64,000 nucleotides of DNA from Erythrobacter mangrovi (GCF_013260645.1 NZ_CP053921.1:186001-250000); one strand, 5' to 3'; shown: positions 8,771 through 17,511, counted from the stretch's first letter. The notes: generated by a model from the sequence alone, not told the origin. Made by a program: numbers and translations.

Positions 8771-9235
8771 TCACCGCCTCGACCCACTCCGCTGCATAAC
8801 GATGGCGAGCGCATCGCCGCGCCGGAGCAGTCGGAGAAGCGCGGAATTGTCAGGTTTTCGGACGATTTTCACCATGGCCCCGCGATAGAGCAGCGGCTTG
8901 ACCAATCCGCTTTCGACGCGTTGCAGCAGCGCCGCGGTTGTCACCTTCCGCCAATCGGGTTTCGCTGCGTGGCAACGCCCCTTGCCCGGCGGCGTCAGCA
9001 CCGTGTCCCAGGCGTGGGCGAACCCCTCTGCCCCGTCGCGTTCCCGCAGGCGATAGGCACTCGCGCGCGACATGCCGACGCTGCGGGCTGCAGCACCGAT
9101 CGAACCAGTGACATAGAGTTGCGCGAGGAAACCGCACTGCCGCTCTTCAGTCCATCCATCACTGCGGGCACGTAGCGGAACGGGCGGGAAGAACGGCGGA
9201 CGGCGACGGAGGCGATGGGCGGGCACTTTCGGCAT
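8771..9235 (-). CDS. helix-turn-helix protein of unknown function
   Basis: A 154-residue basic protein. Residues 30-70 contain a plausible helix-turn-helix (FLAQLYVTGSIGAAARSVGM then SRASAYRLRER) like those of transposase or recombinase DNA-binding domains, followed by an Arg/Lys-rich half without recognisable motifs. The initial segment is Arg/Pro-rich and the ribosome binding site is weak, so the true start may be further in. No catalytic domain is present, so it is not itself a transposase. It sits beside the trmH remnant in a small accessory patch. Confidence 0.55.
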   Translation of the reverse strand: MPKVPAHRLRRRPPFFPPVPLRARSDGWTEERQCGFLAQLYVTGSIGAAARSVGMSRASAYRLRERDGAEGFAHAWDTVLTPPGKGRCHAAKPDWRKVTTAALLQRVESGLVKPLLYRGAMVKIVRKPDNSALLRLLRRGDALAIVMQRSGSRR

Positions 9236-9376
9236 CCGCTAAGGTGGAGCAGATGCGGGAAGCGTAGGAAATAGCGACGAAACTGGACGCCTCCTCCACC
9301 TCCAACGCCGGATGATACGTATTTCCCCCTAAGCACCTTCAAGGCGATCTTGATGGTAAATACCTATTAACACCTC

Positions 9377-9925
9377 ATGGAAACGCTTCTCGCCAATTGG
9401 GTCACAGAAGAATCGCGCCGGAAAGAAGCCCGCACGAACACCTTCGTGATGGGGACGATATTGACCGATGCGATGTCCGCCCCGGTCCGCATTCGCAACC
9501 TCTCGCCCAATGGCGCCCTGGTAAGCGGCCCCGACCTGCCTCAGGCGGGGGAACGCTGCCGGATAAGGCGTGGGAGCCTATCCGTTTCGGGCAGGATCAT
9601 GCGCCGCAATGAGGAGCACGCGGGGCTGCTGTTCGAACGCAGCATCGAAGTCCAGAACTGGCTTGCCGCCGGTCATTCCCGCCAGGTCGAAGTGGACCGC
9701 GTGGTCCAGGAAGCGAAGCATCGGTACCCCGTGGCGGATACGCACCACCTGATGACAAATGCGACTACCTCCGCAGCCACGACGCGCGACAGCCTGCTCG
9801 ACATTGCCGACCAGCTCGACCGACTGGCCGACAGCCTCAGCGACGACGATCACGTCATCGCCAAGTTCCTCGACCGCCTGCAGATCCTCGACATCGCGTC
9901 GCAGCGATTGCGTGCATTGGGCTAG
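9377..9925 (+). CDS. PilZ-domain protein (probable c-di-GMP receptor)
   Basis: A 182-residue cytoplasmic protein. The first 100 residues form a PilZ domain: the RRKEAR arginine motif near residue 15 and the NLSPNGALVSG (N/DxSxxG) motif near 40, the two elements that bind cyclic di-GMP. The C-terminal 80 residues are helical, rich in Asp and Leu (DQLDRLADSLSDDD), possibly a coiled coil that signals to a partner. No partner enzyme is adjacent. The 140-bp upstream region is AT-richer and probably holds its promoter. Confidence 0.8.
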   Translation: METLLANWVTEESRRKEARTNTFVMGTILTDAMSAPVRIRNLSPNGALVSGPDLPQAGERCRIRRGSLSVSGRIMRRNEEHAGLLFERSIEVQNWLAAGHSRQVEVDRVVQEAKHRYPVADTHHLMTNATTSAATTRDSLLDIADQLDRLADSLSDDDHVIAKFLDRLQILDIASQRLRALG

Positions 9926-10013
9926 CCGCCGGGGATGTCGATGATCCGCCGGGTTCGAGACCGGCAGCGGCATTCCCCACCCATCAATCGAACACCCGGC
10001 TCAGTCGGCCTCA

Positions 10014-10643
10014 TCAGTCGCCGGCGACAAAGGCCCGGGCGAGCAATTGCCCGTCGTCCATGCGCTCCACGATCAGCCGGAAGTCGAGCAGCGAACGGAC
10101 CGTGTGCCTGCACATATATCCGGTCGTACCATCGGCAAGACGAACCGCTCCGCGCGTTGCGCCTTCCGCCTCCTCTTCCTGATCGAGAAAGGCAGACCAA
10201 CCCACCAGGCTCCACGAAAGACGCGTGACGACCTCGTCCCCGGTGCGGCCGCGATAGACCGGGACATTCGCGCCAGTCACGTAAAGCACAGCGAACGCAT
10301 CGTCCTCATCGAGATCCTGCGCCCAAAGCCAGGGCATGGTGATCCCGCCGTCCGATCCCTTCGCGCAGCCGAGCCGCTGGAGGTCATCGAGTTCCTCCCA
10401 GAGCCGGTACTCGGGATCATTCAGCCGCTCGCGCAGCAGCTCGCGCCCACTGCCTCCACCGAAGTCCAACAACACGTCCGGCGCAAATAGCGGGAGCAGC
10501 ATCGCCTCGTCGCGATTGGCCACTGCCGTGGCGAGAGCCATGCGGAAGGCCTCGGCCCCCGCTATTGCCGCGCACTCGTCTCGCGGCGCCAAATTGCGAG
10601 CCGAGGCGGCAGTAGCCAGCGCGAGTGCCATGGTAGCGAGCAT
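10014..10643 (-). CDS. secreted protein, tandem paralogue C
   Basis: A 209-residue exported protein with a short signal peptide (LATMALALATAASA). It is the last of three tandem paralogues sharing the block PRDEC...AxAFRMALATAVANRDEAMLLPLFAPDV and, later, an SH3-like stretch and a C-terminal strand ending in an acidic tail. Function unknown. The start is ATG at 10643 (or GTG at 10646), overlapping the stop of the upstream paralogue, so the pair is translationally coupled. It is the most divergent of the three in its middle section. The N-terminal half loosely resembles NTF2-like or stress-response folds, but this is not certain. Confidence 0.65.
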   Translation of the reverse strand: MLATMALALATAASARNLAPRDECAAIAGAEAFRMALATAVANRDEAMLLPLFAPDVLLDFGGGSGRELLRERLNDPEYRLWEELDDLQRLGCAKGSDGGITMPWLWAQDLDEDDAFAVLYVTGANVPVYRGRTGDEVVTRLSWSLVGWSAFLDQEEEAEGATRGAVRLADGTTGYMCRHTVRSLLDFRLIVERMDDGQLLARAFVAGD

Positions 10644-11266
10644 CACTCGCCGTCAACGAGGGAGGTGACCTGCCATCGGCCGTCAATACGCGAGACAGAC
10701 ATATGATAGTGGAATTCCGAGCGCAGCTGCGATTCGAGGACGTAGCCCACCATCGATCCTATTGTAACTTGGGCGAAATCATGTGCCATGGTTGTCTCCC
10801 ATTCCGAGTTCCACCTCACCACTTCCCAGTTCAGATAGCGCAGCACCAGAGCGGTCTCGCTGGGGGCGCTGCGGAGCGGAATGGCCGAGCCGACGGCGAG
10901 TAATTCAACACTCGGATTCTCCATCACAAATCCCTGGTCCCCGACCCAAGGAACATAGAGTTCATTGGCCGTTCCGCCGCAGCCCAGCTGCAGCAGCGCA
11001 TCAAGTTCTTCCCACAAGCGATAATCAGGGTGGGGCAGCCGCTCACGCAAGGCTGCGTGTCCAAAATCGTCGTGGAACTTCACATTGGGCGCGAACAGCG
11101 GAACCAGCATTGCCTCGTTGCGATTGGCGACCGCCGTAGCGAGAGTCATGCGGAATGCATCTGCTCCAGGAATATCGCCGCACTCGTCGCGCGGCGGAAT
11201 ACTCTCGGCCGAGGCGGGAGTCGCCACCGCGAGCCCAATCGCTGCGAGACCCACCCGCCAAATCAC
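10643..11266 (-). CDS. secreted protein, tandem paralogue B
   Basis: A 207-residue exported protein, paralogous to its two neighbours. I place the start at GTG 11266 because it gives IWRVGLAAIGLAVATPASA, a signal peptide nearly identical to that of paralogue A, and AAGGAAG lies just upstream. A longer ATG start at 11350 would run into paralogue A. The mature part has PPRDECGDIPGADAFRMTL, then WEELDALLQLGCG, an SH3-like segment (VGSAIPLRSAPSETALVL) and a C-terminal SRIDGRWQVTSLVDG. Two conserved cysteines could form a disulfide. Function unknown. Confidence 0.65.
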   Translation of the reverse strand: MIWRVGLAAIGLAVATPASAESIPPRDECGDIPGADAFRMTLATAVANRNEAMLVPLFAPNVKFHDDFGHAALRERLPHPDYRLWEELDALLQLGCGGTANELYVPWVGDQGFVMENPSVELLAVGSAIPLRSAPSETALVLRYLNWEVVRWNSEWETTMAHDFAQVTIGSMVGYVLESQLRSEFHYHMSVSRIDGRWQVTSLVDGE

Positions 11267-11309
11267 GCCATGGCTTCCTTGCCATGATCCGAGGTTCCGA
11301 GCACGAACA

Positions 11310-11999
11310 TCAGTCGCCCGCATAGAAGGATGTGATCTGCCACTCGCCATCGATCTGGCTCACACGAAGGCTATAGGCAAGCTGCGCCCGTAGATCGGAC
11401 CCGTCGACATAGCCACGTGTCGAGCCCGCGGTCACCTCCGCAAAGAACGTGGTATCGCTCATGTCGACGAAGCCACTTTCCTCGAAGACACCCCCGTACA
11501 CTTGATAGAAACTCAACTCCGACGCCATATTCCACTCCATCGTCACCGCTTCCCAGTTGAGATAGCGTATGACGGGCGCGGCCTCGCTCGGTCCGGAACG
11601 AAGCGGCACCTTCTCGCCGACTGCAAGGTAGGTGGTGAATTCATCGTCACCTCCCAGCCTCTCACCCGAATACCAAGGCAGGTAGAAGTTCTTTGACGTC
11701 CGACCGCAGCCAAGCTGTTGCAGCGTCTCGAGTTCTTCCCAAAGATGCGTATCTGGGTCCAACAACCGCTCACGCAGTTCCTTGCGTCCTCCGCTTCCGA
11801 CGACATCGAGAAACACATCGGGCGAAAACAGGGGCAGGAGCTTGGTCTCATCGCGGCTGGCCACCGCCGTAGCCAGCGCCATGCGAAAGGCGTCTGCCCC
11901 CGGAATATCGCCGCACTCGTCGCGGGGCGGGAAACTCTCGGCCGAGGCGGGCATCGCCATTGCGAGCCCAATCGCTGCGAGGCCTAGCCGCCAAATCAT
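11310..11999 (-). CDS. secreted protein, tandem paralogue A
   Basis: A 229-residue exported protein, first of three tandem paralogues. Signal peptide MIWRLGLAAIGLAMAMPASA. The mature part repeats the family plan: PPRDECGDIPGADAFRMAL, LLPLFSPDVFLD, WEELETLQQLGCG, then an SH3-like stretch VGEKVPLRSGPSEAAPVI and a C-terminal strand SQIDGEWQITSFYAG. SH3-like domains in exported proteins often bind cell wall, but the role here is unknown. Its ATG overlaps the stop of the 51-codon ORF upstream (ATGA), which suggests coupled translation. Confidence 0.65.
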   Translation of the reverse strand: MIWRLGLAAIGLAMAMPASAESFPPRDECGDIPGADAFRMALATAVASRDETKLLPLFSPDVFLDVVGSGGRKELRERLLDPDTHLWEELETLQQLGCGRTSKNFYLPWYSGERLGGDDEFTTYLAVGEKVPLRSGPSEAAPVIRYLNWEAVTMEWNMASELSFYQVYGGVFEESGFVDMSDTTFFAEVTAGSTRGYVDGSDLRAQLAYSLRVSQIDGEWQITSFYAGD

Positions 12000-12151
12000 T
12001 CGGCACCGTCCATAATATCGCCCGAAAGCGGGTCTTGCGCAGTGTAGATTGGGGCACTTTGCATCAGAGGAATCTCCTTGATCTCGCGCCGGAGGTGTAC
12101 GGCGGTTGCATCGCTCAATATGTCCTGGGCCGGATTGGAGGGCGGACCCAT
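11996..12151 (-). CDS. 51-residue ORF carrying an RmuC-like C-terminal tail
   Basis: A short ORF starting MGPPSNPAQDILSD with GGGAGG eight bases upstream and ending in TGA that overlaps the ATG of secreted paralogue A. Residues 21-42 (RREIKEIPLMQSAPIYTAQD and on) align with the extreme C-terminus of RmuC encoded 0.9 kb away (KREIEEIPLVENAPRYTGND), 13 of 22 identical by eye. It is either the decayed original 3' end of rmuC, left behind when the leucine-rich-repeat gene arrived, or a small gene reusing that tail. The good ribosome site and the coupling make translation plausible. Confidence 0.5.
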   Translation of the reverse strand: MGPPSNPAQDILSDATAVHLRREIKEIPLMQSAPIYTAQDPLSGDIMDGAE

Positions 12152-12166
12152 GTTGATGCCTCCCAT

Positions 12167-12859
12167 CTATGCTTCCCATGCGCTGTCATGGAAGGCATTG
12201 CATTCGAGGTCAGGCAGAGCCTTTTGCAGCGCTCTAAACTCGGATCGCGGTGCGTTCAGCGCCGTACCCAAGTACCTAAGGCTATGCATGGATCTCAGTG
12301 GCGCCAAGCTCTTATCTCCTAGCCTTGTGCTGGTGAGAAAAAGGGCCTCCAATCCAAATCCATCAAGGGGAGACAAGCTCGGAATCTCTTGTCTCGTCCA
12401 CATGCTGCCTTCAACACCCAGCACCTTCAGCTGGGTTTTGAGAGGTCGCAACCATTCGAGGTCCGTCATCTTCGACGCGTTCTCGATAAAAAGCCTTTCG
12501 AGGCTACGAAGCTCCAGGATGGGCGTAAGATCGGTAATTCTGTGCGGCGAACTAATCTTCAGGATTCTCAGTTTCTGAAGATTCAGGAGGGGCCCCAAAT
12601 CCTTTGCCGTGAAGAATTTTGGAATCTCCAGATACTCAAGCTCGCGTAAATGCCCAATTTCATCAAGGAAATCCTGGCTAACGCTAAGTGCGGAGAGCTC
12701 CCTTAGCTGTGTTTGGTTCTTGATACCTCTGTGGGACGATCTCTCGCGTCCCACATAAGCGTATGAAACGGACTTCGGCACTTCCGAACCGCGGAGGTAG
12801 AGTTTGCAATCCGGCCTTCGGGTATGGAACCAGATCCGGTAAAACTCGTCATGGTTCAT
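12167..12859 (-). CDS. leucine-rich-repeat protein
   Basis: A 230-residue protein with irregular leucine-rich repeats of about 22-25 residues (LRELEYLEIPKF, LQKLRILKISS, LRSLERLFIENAS, LKTQLKVLGVEG, GLEALFLTSTRL, MHSLRYLGTAL), a scaffold for protein binding. No signal peptide or membrane segment is visible. The gene is clearly less GC-rich than its surroundings, with codons such as AAA, TTT and ATA that neighbours avoid, and the 74-bp upstream spacer is AT-rich. It lies between intact rmuC and a second copy of the rmuC 3' end, so it is probably a late arrival. Binding partner unknown. Confidence 0.7.
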   Translation of the reverse strand: MNHDEFYRIWFHTRRPDCKLYLRGSEVPKSVSYAYVGRERSSHRGIKNQTQLRELSALSVSQDFLDEIGHLRELEYLEIPKFFTAKDLGPLLNLQKLRILKISSPHRITDLTPILELRSLERLFIENASKMTDLEWLRPLKTQLKVLGVEGSMWTRQEIPSLSPLDGFGLEALFLTSTRLGDKSLAPLRSMHSLRYLGTALNAPRSEFRALQKALPDLECNAFHDSAWEA

Positions 12860-12933
12860 CGGGGCGCAATAGCTGCGCGAAATGAATAAATCGTAATATT
12901 TACAGATGGATCTCTAGGATTCGTTCGCCGATC

Positions 12934-14322
12934 TTACTCCGCAACTTCCTTGCTGCCATCGTCGAGCAGATCATTACCGGTATAGCGCGGCGCATTCTCC
13001 ACCAGCGGGATTTCCTCGATCTCGCGCTTGCCGATTTCGATACCCTTGTCGGCGAGGCGTCGGCCCGAGGTCAGGACGTTGCGTTCGAAGCTGCCGACGA
13101 ACTTGTTGTAGTTGTTGACCGCGGTTTCGAGGCCCCCACCAACACGCTTGAGGTGTTCGGCGGCCACGGCGAGGCGATCATACAATTCCGCACCGGCCTT
13201 GCCGATCTCGATCGCCTCGCGGGCGATCGTGTCCTGCCGCCAGACTTGCGCCACAGTGCGCGCGATGGCGACGAGGTTGGTCGGGGTCGCCAGCAGCACC
13301 TTGTTGCGGAAGGCGAAGTCCCACAGTTCGGGATCGGCCTCCAGCGCGGCAGCGACGAAATGTTCGCCGGGGACGAACATCACGACATAATCGGGCGCCT
13401 CGTCGAACTGGCTCTGGTACCCCTTGGTGCCGAGCGTCTGGACATGCCCGCGCATGGCCTTGGCGTGGAGATCGAGGTGACGCTTGCGCTCGCCCTCGTC
13501 ATCGGCCTCGAACGCGGCCTGGTAGGCGTTGAGCGAGACCTTGGCGTCGATCACCAGCTTCTTCTGTCCGGGTACGTGGACGATCGCATCGGGACGCAAC
13601 CGGCCTTCCTCGGTATCCATCGAGCGCTCGAGTTCGAAATCGGTGTGCTCGGAAAGACCGCATTGTTCGAGCACGTTCTGCAGCGCCCGTTCGCCCCAGC
13701 GCCCGCGCGCCTTGGGGGCATTGGTCAGCGAATTGCCCAGCCGCTGCGCCTCGCGCCGGACCTCTTCCTGCCCCGCCTTCATCGACTCGATCAGCCCGGT
13801 AAGCTGGCCAAAGGCATCGACGCGTTTCGCCTCAAGCGCGCCGACCTGTTCCTCATAGGCCTTGAGCCGCGCGCCGACCGGTTCGAGCAATGCGCGCAGC
13901 TTTTCCTCGCTCGCCTTTTCCGAATGGCCCAGCCGTTCGGCGGCGGCGGCGACCAGCCGCTCCTGCGCGGCCGAGAGCACCTTGGCGCCGGTATTCTCGA
14001 ATTCCTTGAGCAGGTTGGCGCGGCTTTCCTCGAGCAGGCGCTTCTGCTCCTCGAACCCGGCACGTTCGGCGCGGAATGCGGAATTCTCCTCGCGCGCCGC
14101 GTCGAGCTGCGCAGCCAGCGCATCGGCCCGCGCCGCGCGTTCGGACATGGTCGCAAGCTCCGGCACCATGCGGGCGAGCTTCTCTTCCGCCGCTTTGGCC
14201 CCGGCGTCGGCTTCGCCATGCCGCGCCTTCCAATCGGCCACGGGACGCGAACCGACGAACCAACCCAGCGCGCCGCCTAGGACAAGCGCGAGGAAAATCA
14301 GGAGAATTGCAGTGATATCCAT
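12934..14322 (-). CDS. rmuC: DNA recombination protein RmuC
   Basis: A 462-residue RmuC-family protein, thought to limit recombination of inverted repeats. One N-terminal membrane anchor (residues 3-22, ITAILLIFLALVLGGALGWF) is followed by a long Ala/Glu-rich coiled coil (about 30-190) and the RmuC nuclease-like domain (GRWGERALQNVLEQCGL near 215, then DAIVHVPGQKKLVIDAKVSL near 250, which holds the acidic-x-Lys pair of restriction-type folds). Length and layout are normal. Its C-terminal tail REIEEIPLVENAPRYTGND has a diverged second copy at 11996-12100. Confidence 0.92.
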   Translation of the reverse strand: MDITAILLIFLALVLGGALGWFVGSRPVADWKARHGEADAGAKAAEEKLARMVPELATMSERAARADALAAQLDAAREENSAFRAERAGFEEQKRLLEESRANLLKEFENTGAKVLSAAQERLVAAAAERLGHSEKASEEKLRALLEPVGARLKAYEEQVGALEAKRVDAFGQLTGLIESMKAGQEEVRREAQRLGNSLTNAPKARGRWGERALQNVLEQCGLSEHTDFELERSMDTEEGRLRPDAIVHVPGQKKLVIDAKVSLNAYQAAFEADDEGERKRHLDLHAKAMRGHVQTLGTKGYQSQFDEAPDYVVMFVPGEHFVAAALEADPELWDFAFRNKVLLATPTNLVAIARTVAQVWRQDTIAREAIEIGKAGAELYDRLAVAAEHLKRVGGGLETAVNNYNKFVGSFERNVLTSGRRLADKGIEIGKREIEEIPLVENAPRYTGNDLLDDGSKEVAE

Positions 14323-14390
14323 TCCGCTATCCTATGCGGAACGGAGAGGGAACGCCAGTAGCCTTCGCCCGGTATCAACCGAATTACGGA

Positions 14391-14957
14391 CTACGCGTAT
14401 TCGCGCATCTTCTTCAGCTTCTTCAGCGCCATGTTGCGCTTCAGCCGGCTGAGGTGGTCGATGAACAGGATCCCTTCGAGGTGGTCCATCTCGTGCTGGA
14501 TGCAGGTGGCCATCAGGCCTTCCATGTCCTCTTCGTGGGTCTCGCCTTCGAGATCCTGGTAACGCACGCGGCAGGTGGCCGGACGATCGACGTCGGCGAA
14601 GATCTCGGGGACCGAGAGGCAGCCTTCCTGGTAGGTCGCCAGTTCCTCTGCCGGGTCGAGGATCTCGGGGTTCACGAAGACCCGCGGTTCCTTCTTCGTC
14701 GGATAGTGATGGTGATGGTGCCCGCCGTGATCGCATTCCTCGGGCTCTGCATCGAGATCGTCGGGCTGGAGATCGATCACCAGCACGCGCTTGGGCACGC
14801 CGACCTGGATCGCGGCCAGGCCGATGCCGGGCGCGGCATACATGGTCTCGAACATATCCGAGACGAGCTCTTTCAGCTCGTCGTCAAACGCGGTGACGGG
14901 TTCGGATACGGTCTTGAGCCGGGGATCCGGCACTTCGAGGATTTCACGGATAGCCAT
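14391..14957 (-). CDS. def: peptide deformylase with His-rich insertion
   Basis: Removes the formyl group from nascent proteins, 188 residues. All three motifs are present: GIGLAAIQ near residue 46, EGCLSVP near 112 (metal-binding Cys) and QHEMDHLEG near 155 (two metal-binding His and the catalytic Glu). Between motifs 1 and 2, around residues 70-85, there is an acidic then histidine-rich insertion ([18 protein letters not shown]) absent from E. coli Def; five consecutive His could bind metal. The true start [12 protein letters not shown] at 14957 lies far inside a longer open frame. The formyltransferase gene fmt is only 0.7 kb away, divergent. Confidence 0.95.
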   Translation of the reverse strand: MAIREILEVPDPRLKTVSEPVTAFDDELKELVSDMFETMYAAPGIGLAAIQVGVPKRVLVIDLQPDDLDAEPEECDHGGHHHHHYPTKKEPRVFVNPEILDPAEELATYQEGCLSVPEIFADVDRPATCRVRYQDLEGETHEEDMEGLMATCIQHEMDHLEGILFIDHLSRLKRNMALKKLKKMREYA

Positions 14958-15019
14958 TTCGGCCAGATAGTAGCGGATTCGGGATTCTTCAACGCGAATG
15001 CTGCAACATGAGTGATCGC

Positions 15020-15616
15020 CTAACCCACCGGCCTCCGCGCCCGCAGCGCCTGTGCCAGCGTCCCCTCGTCGAGGTAATCGAGCTCTCCGCCCACAGGCAA
15101 GCCGTGTGCGAGCTGGGTGATGCGCAGAGGATAGGCCTCGAGCCGCTCGGCGAGGTAATGCGCCGTGGTCTGCCCTTCCAAGGTAGCGTTCATGGCCAGG
15201 ACGACTTCGTCCACCCCGCCCTCCTCGATCCGCGCCAGCAGCGCAGCGATGTTGAGATCTTCGGGTCGCACGCCGTCGAGCGCGGAGAGCTTCCCGCCGA
15301 GGACGTGGTATTTGCCGGTAAACAGCTTGGCCCGGTCCAGCGCCCACAGGTCGGCGACATCCTCGACCACGCAGAGGCTCTTGCTGTCGCGGCGGGGGTC
15401 GGCGCAGATCGCGCAGGGATTGCGGGTGTCGACATTCCCGCAGACCTCGCATTCGACCAACGCTTCGCCGACGGTGGCGAGCGCGTCGAGCAGCGCGGGC
15501 AATGCGGTTTCGCGGCGCTTGACCAGCCACAGTACGGCGCGCCGTGCGCTGCGCGGACCCAGGCCGGGAAGCTTCGCCAGCGCGGCTGCGAGGGTTTCGA
15601 TCTCTTGCGATGCCAT
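15020..15616 (-). CDS. recR: recombination mediator RecR
   Basis: Works with RecO (and RecF) to load RecA on gapped DNA. The 198 residues are standard length: helix-hairpin-helix [13 protein letters not shown] near residue 15, zinc finger [16 protein letters not shown] near 56-71, and a Toprim domain with [13 protein letters not shown] and [16 protein letters not shown]. The start MASQEIETL at 15616 is chosen because the upstream in-frame stretch is not RecR-like and overlaps fmt. Divergent from fmt with a 52-bp gap. Confidence 0.95.
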   Translation of the reverse strand: MASQEIETLAAALAKLPGLGPRSARRAVLWLVKRRETALPALLDALATVGEALVECEVCGNVDTRNPCAICADPRRDSKSLCVVEDVADLWALDRAKLFTGKYHVLGGKLSALDGVRPEDLNIAALLARIEEGGVDEVVLAMNATLEGQTTAHYLAERLEAYPLRITQLAHGLPVGGELDYLDEGTLAQALRARRPVG

Positions 15617-15668
15617 GGGTCGACAGATAGGGGCAGCGGCGGAACAGAGAAAGGCCACTGGCACCCTC

Positions 15669-16577
15669 ATGCGCATAATCTTCATGGGAACGCCCGATTT
15701 CGCGGTGCCGACGCTGCAGGCGCTGGTCGACGCGGCGCATGAGGTGGTCTGTGTCTACACCCAACCGCCGCGCCCGGGCGGACGGCGCGGGCGCGAATTG
15801 ACACCCACCCCGGTGCACCAGCGCGCCGCGGACCTGGGGATCGAGGTCCGTCACCCGAAATCGCTCAAATCGGCCGAGGAGCAGGCGGCCTTCGCCGCGC
15901 TCGATGCGGACGTGGCCGTGGTCGCAGCCTATGGCCTGATCCTGCCGCAACCGGTGCTCGATGCGCCGAAGCACGGCTGCCTCAACGTCCACGCCTCGAT
16001 CCTGCCGCGCTGGCGCGGGGCCGCGCCGATCCATCGCGCGGTAATGGCGGGCGACCCGGTGACGGGCGTCACGATCATGCAGATGGAAGCGGGTCTCGAC
16101 ACCGGCCCGATGCTCGCCACTGCGCGCACGCCGATCGACGACAAGACCACCGGCGAACTGACCGAGGAGTTGGCCGAGATCGGCGCTCAATTGATGGTCG
16201 GCACGCTGATCGACCTCGCCGCCCTGCATCCGATGCGACAGGACGACGCCGAGGCGACCTATGCCGCCAAGATCGACAAGACCGAGGCGCGCATCGACTG
16301 GTCGAAGCCCGCCGTAGAGATCGAACGCCTGGTGCGGGGCCTTGCCCCCTTCCCCGGCGCCTGGTTCGAACTCGACGGAGACCGCGTCAAGCTATTGCGG
16401 GCGGAGCTGGCCGAAGGATCGGGCGCGCCCGGCCAAGTGCTCGATGACCGGCTGGCAATCGCTTGCGGCGGCGGTGCGATCCGGCCGGTACGCCTGCAGC
16501 GCGCGGGGAAGCCGGCGATGGATCTCGACACCTTCCTTCGCGGTAATCGGGTTCCCGCGGGCACGGTGCTGAAGTGA
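15669..16577 (+). CDS. fmt: methionyl-tRNA formyltransferase
   Basis: Transfers a formyl group from 10-formyl-THF to initiator Met-tRNA, 302 residues. The catalytic domain has the signature [18 protein letters not shown] near residue 105, with the Asn, His and following Asp region of formyltransferases, and the N-terminal strand [15 protein letters not shown]. The C-terminal tRNA-binding OB domain (about 205-300) is complete. The start at 15669 matches the family start; the long upstream extension overlaps recR. The functional partner def lies divergently nearby. Confidence 0.96.
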   Translation: MRIIFMGTPDFAVPTLQALVDAAHEVVCVYTQPPRPGGRRGRELTPTPVHQRAADLGIEVRHPKSLKSAEEQAAFAALDADVAVVAAYGLILPQPVLDAPKHGCLNVHASILPRWRGAAPIHRAVMAGDPVTGVTIMQMEAGLDTGPMLATARTPIDDKTTGELTEELAEIGAQLMVGTLIDLAALHPMRQDDAEATYAAKIDKTEARIDWSKPAVEIERLVRGLAPFPGAWFELDGDRVKLLRAELAEGSGAPGQVLDDRLAIACGGGAIRPVRLQRAGKPAMDLDTFLRGNRVPAGTVLK

Positions 16578-16591
16578 TTTTGGTGACTATG

Positions 16592-16660
16592 CTTCGACAG
16601 GCTCAGCATGAGCGGGATTGGTTGCCTCACTTACACCCGCACAGCCTGAGCCTGTCGAAG
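16592..16660. repeat. REP-like inverted repeat
   Basis: CTTCGACAGGCTCAG at 16592-16606 and its exact reverse complement at 16646-16660 form a 15-bp inverted repeat with a 39-bp spacer, in the fmt-truA gap. This sequence is familiar as a dispersed intergenic REP-type repeat in sphingomonad genomes. It may act as a hairpin between the two genes. No RAYT transposase is in the window. Confidence 0.7.
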
Positions 16661-16683
16661 GCCACGCGCCGCCGGGGAACCCA

Positions 16684-17433
16684 ATGACCCGCTTCGCACT
16701 CACTCTCGAATTCGACGGGACGCCGTTCTTCGGGCTCCAGCGGCAGGCCGATGGGCCGAGCGTGCAGCAAGCGGTGGAGGAAGCCGCGTTCCGCGTGACC
16801 GGCGAGGAGACACGCCTGCACAGTGCGGGCCGCACCGATACCGGTGTCCATGCGCTGGCGATGCGCAGCCACCTCGACATCCAGAAGGACATCGAGCCGT
16901 TTCGCCTGATGGAAGCGCTCAACGCGCATCTGCGGCCCGATCCGATCGCGGTGACTGCGTGCGAGGTCGTGCCCGATGACTGGCACGCGCGCTTTTCCTG
17001 TATCGGCCGCGCCTATGTCTATCGCATCGCCAACCGCCGTGCGCCGCTAACGCTCGACCGCGATAGGGCGTGGCAACTCGGCACCCCGCTCGACCATGAA
17101 GCGATGCATCGCGCCGCGCAGTCGCTCGTCGGCCTGCACGATTTCACCACCTTCCGTTCCGCGCATTGCCAGGCCGAAAGCCCGGTCAAGACGCTCGACC
17201 GGCTCGACGTGGAACGCGAAGGCAAGGAAGTCCGCATCCACGCCGAAGCGCGCAGTTTCCTGCACCACCAGGTGCGCAGCATGGTTGGTTGCCTTGCGCT
17301 CGTCGGCATGGGCCGCTGGCGGGTGGAGCAGGTGGCCGAGGCGCTGCAAGCGTGCGATCGACAGGCGCTCGGGCTCAACGCGCCCTCCTGCGGGCTGTAC
17401 TTCGTGCGCGCGCTCTATCCGGACGCCGGTTGA
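16684..17433 (+). CDS. truA: tRNA pseudouridine(38-40) synthase TruA
   Basis: Isomerises uridines 38-40 in the anticodon arm, 249 residues. The catalytic Asp is in the motif [12 protein letters not shown] near residue 52. Other family blocks are [17 protein letters not shown] at the N-terminus, [12 protein letters not shown] near 105, [12 protein letters not shown] near 145 and [11 protein letters not shown] near 200. The start [10 protein letters not shown] is the family start. It follows fmt after a 106-bp gap that contains a REP-like inverted repeat. Confidence 0.96.
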   Translation: MTRFALTLEFDGTPFFGLQRQADGPSVQQAVEEAAFRVTGEETRLHSAGRTDTGVHALAMRSHLDIQKDIEPFRLMEALNAHLRPDPIAVTACEVVPDDWHARFSCIGRAYVYRIANRRAPLTLDRDRAWQLGTPLDHEAMHRAAQSLVGLHDFTTFRSAHCQAESPVKTLDRLDVEREGKEVRIHAEARSFLHHQVRSMVGCLALVGMGRWRVEQVAEALQACDRQALGLNAPSCGLYFVRALYPDAG

Positions 17434-17511
17434 CCTAACGTCACCCTAGCCAAGCGTCCGGCAGAGGCGTAGCCATGCCGCTCAATCCAGATTCGAATTG
17501 GGAGAATGGAC

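Noticed and set aside
8771..9235. HTH protein as a transposase
   Set aside because: Only a DNA-binding-type segment is present; no catalytic domain, terminal inverted repeats or target duplication around it.
13153..14280. Plus-strand open frame opposite rmuC (375 codons)
   Set aside because: Antisense to intact rmuC; no motif, and no spacing or ribosome site.
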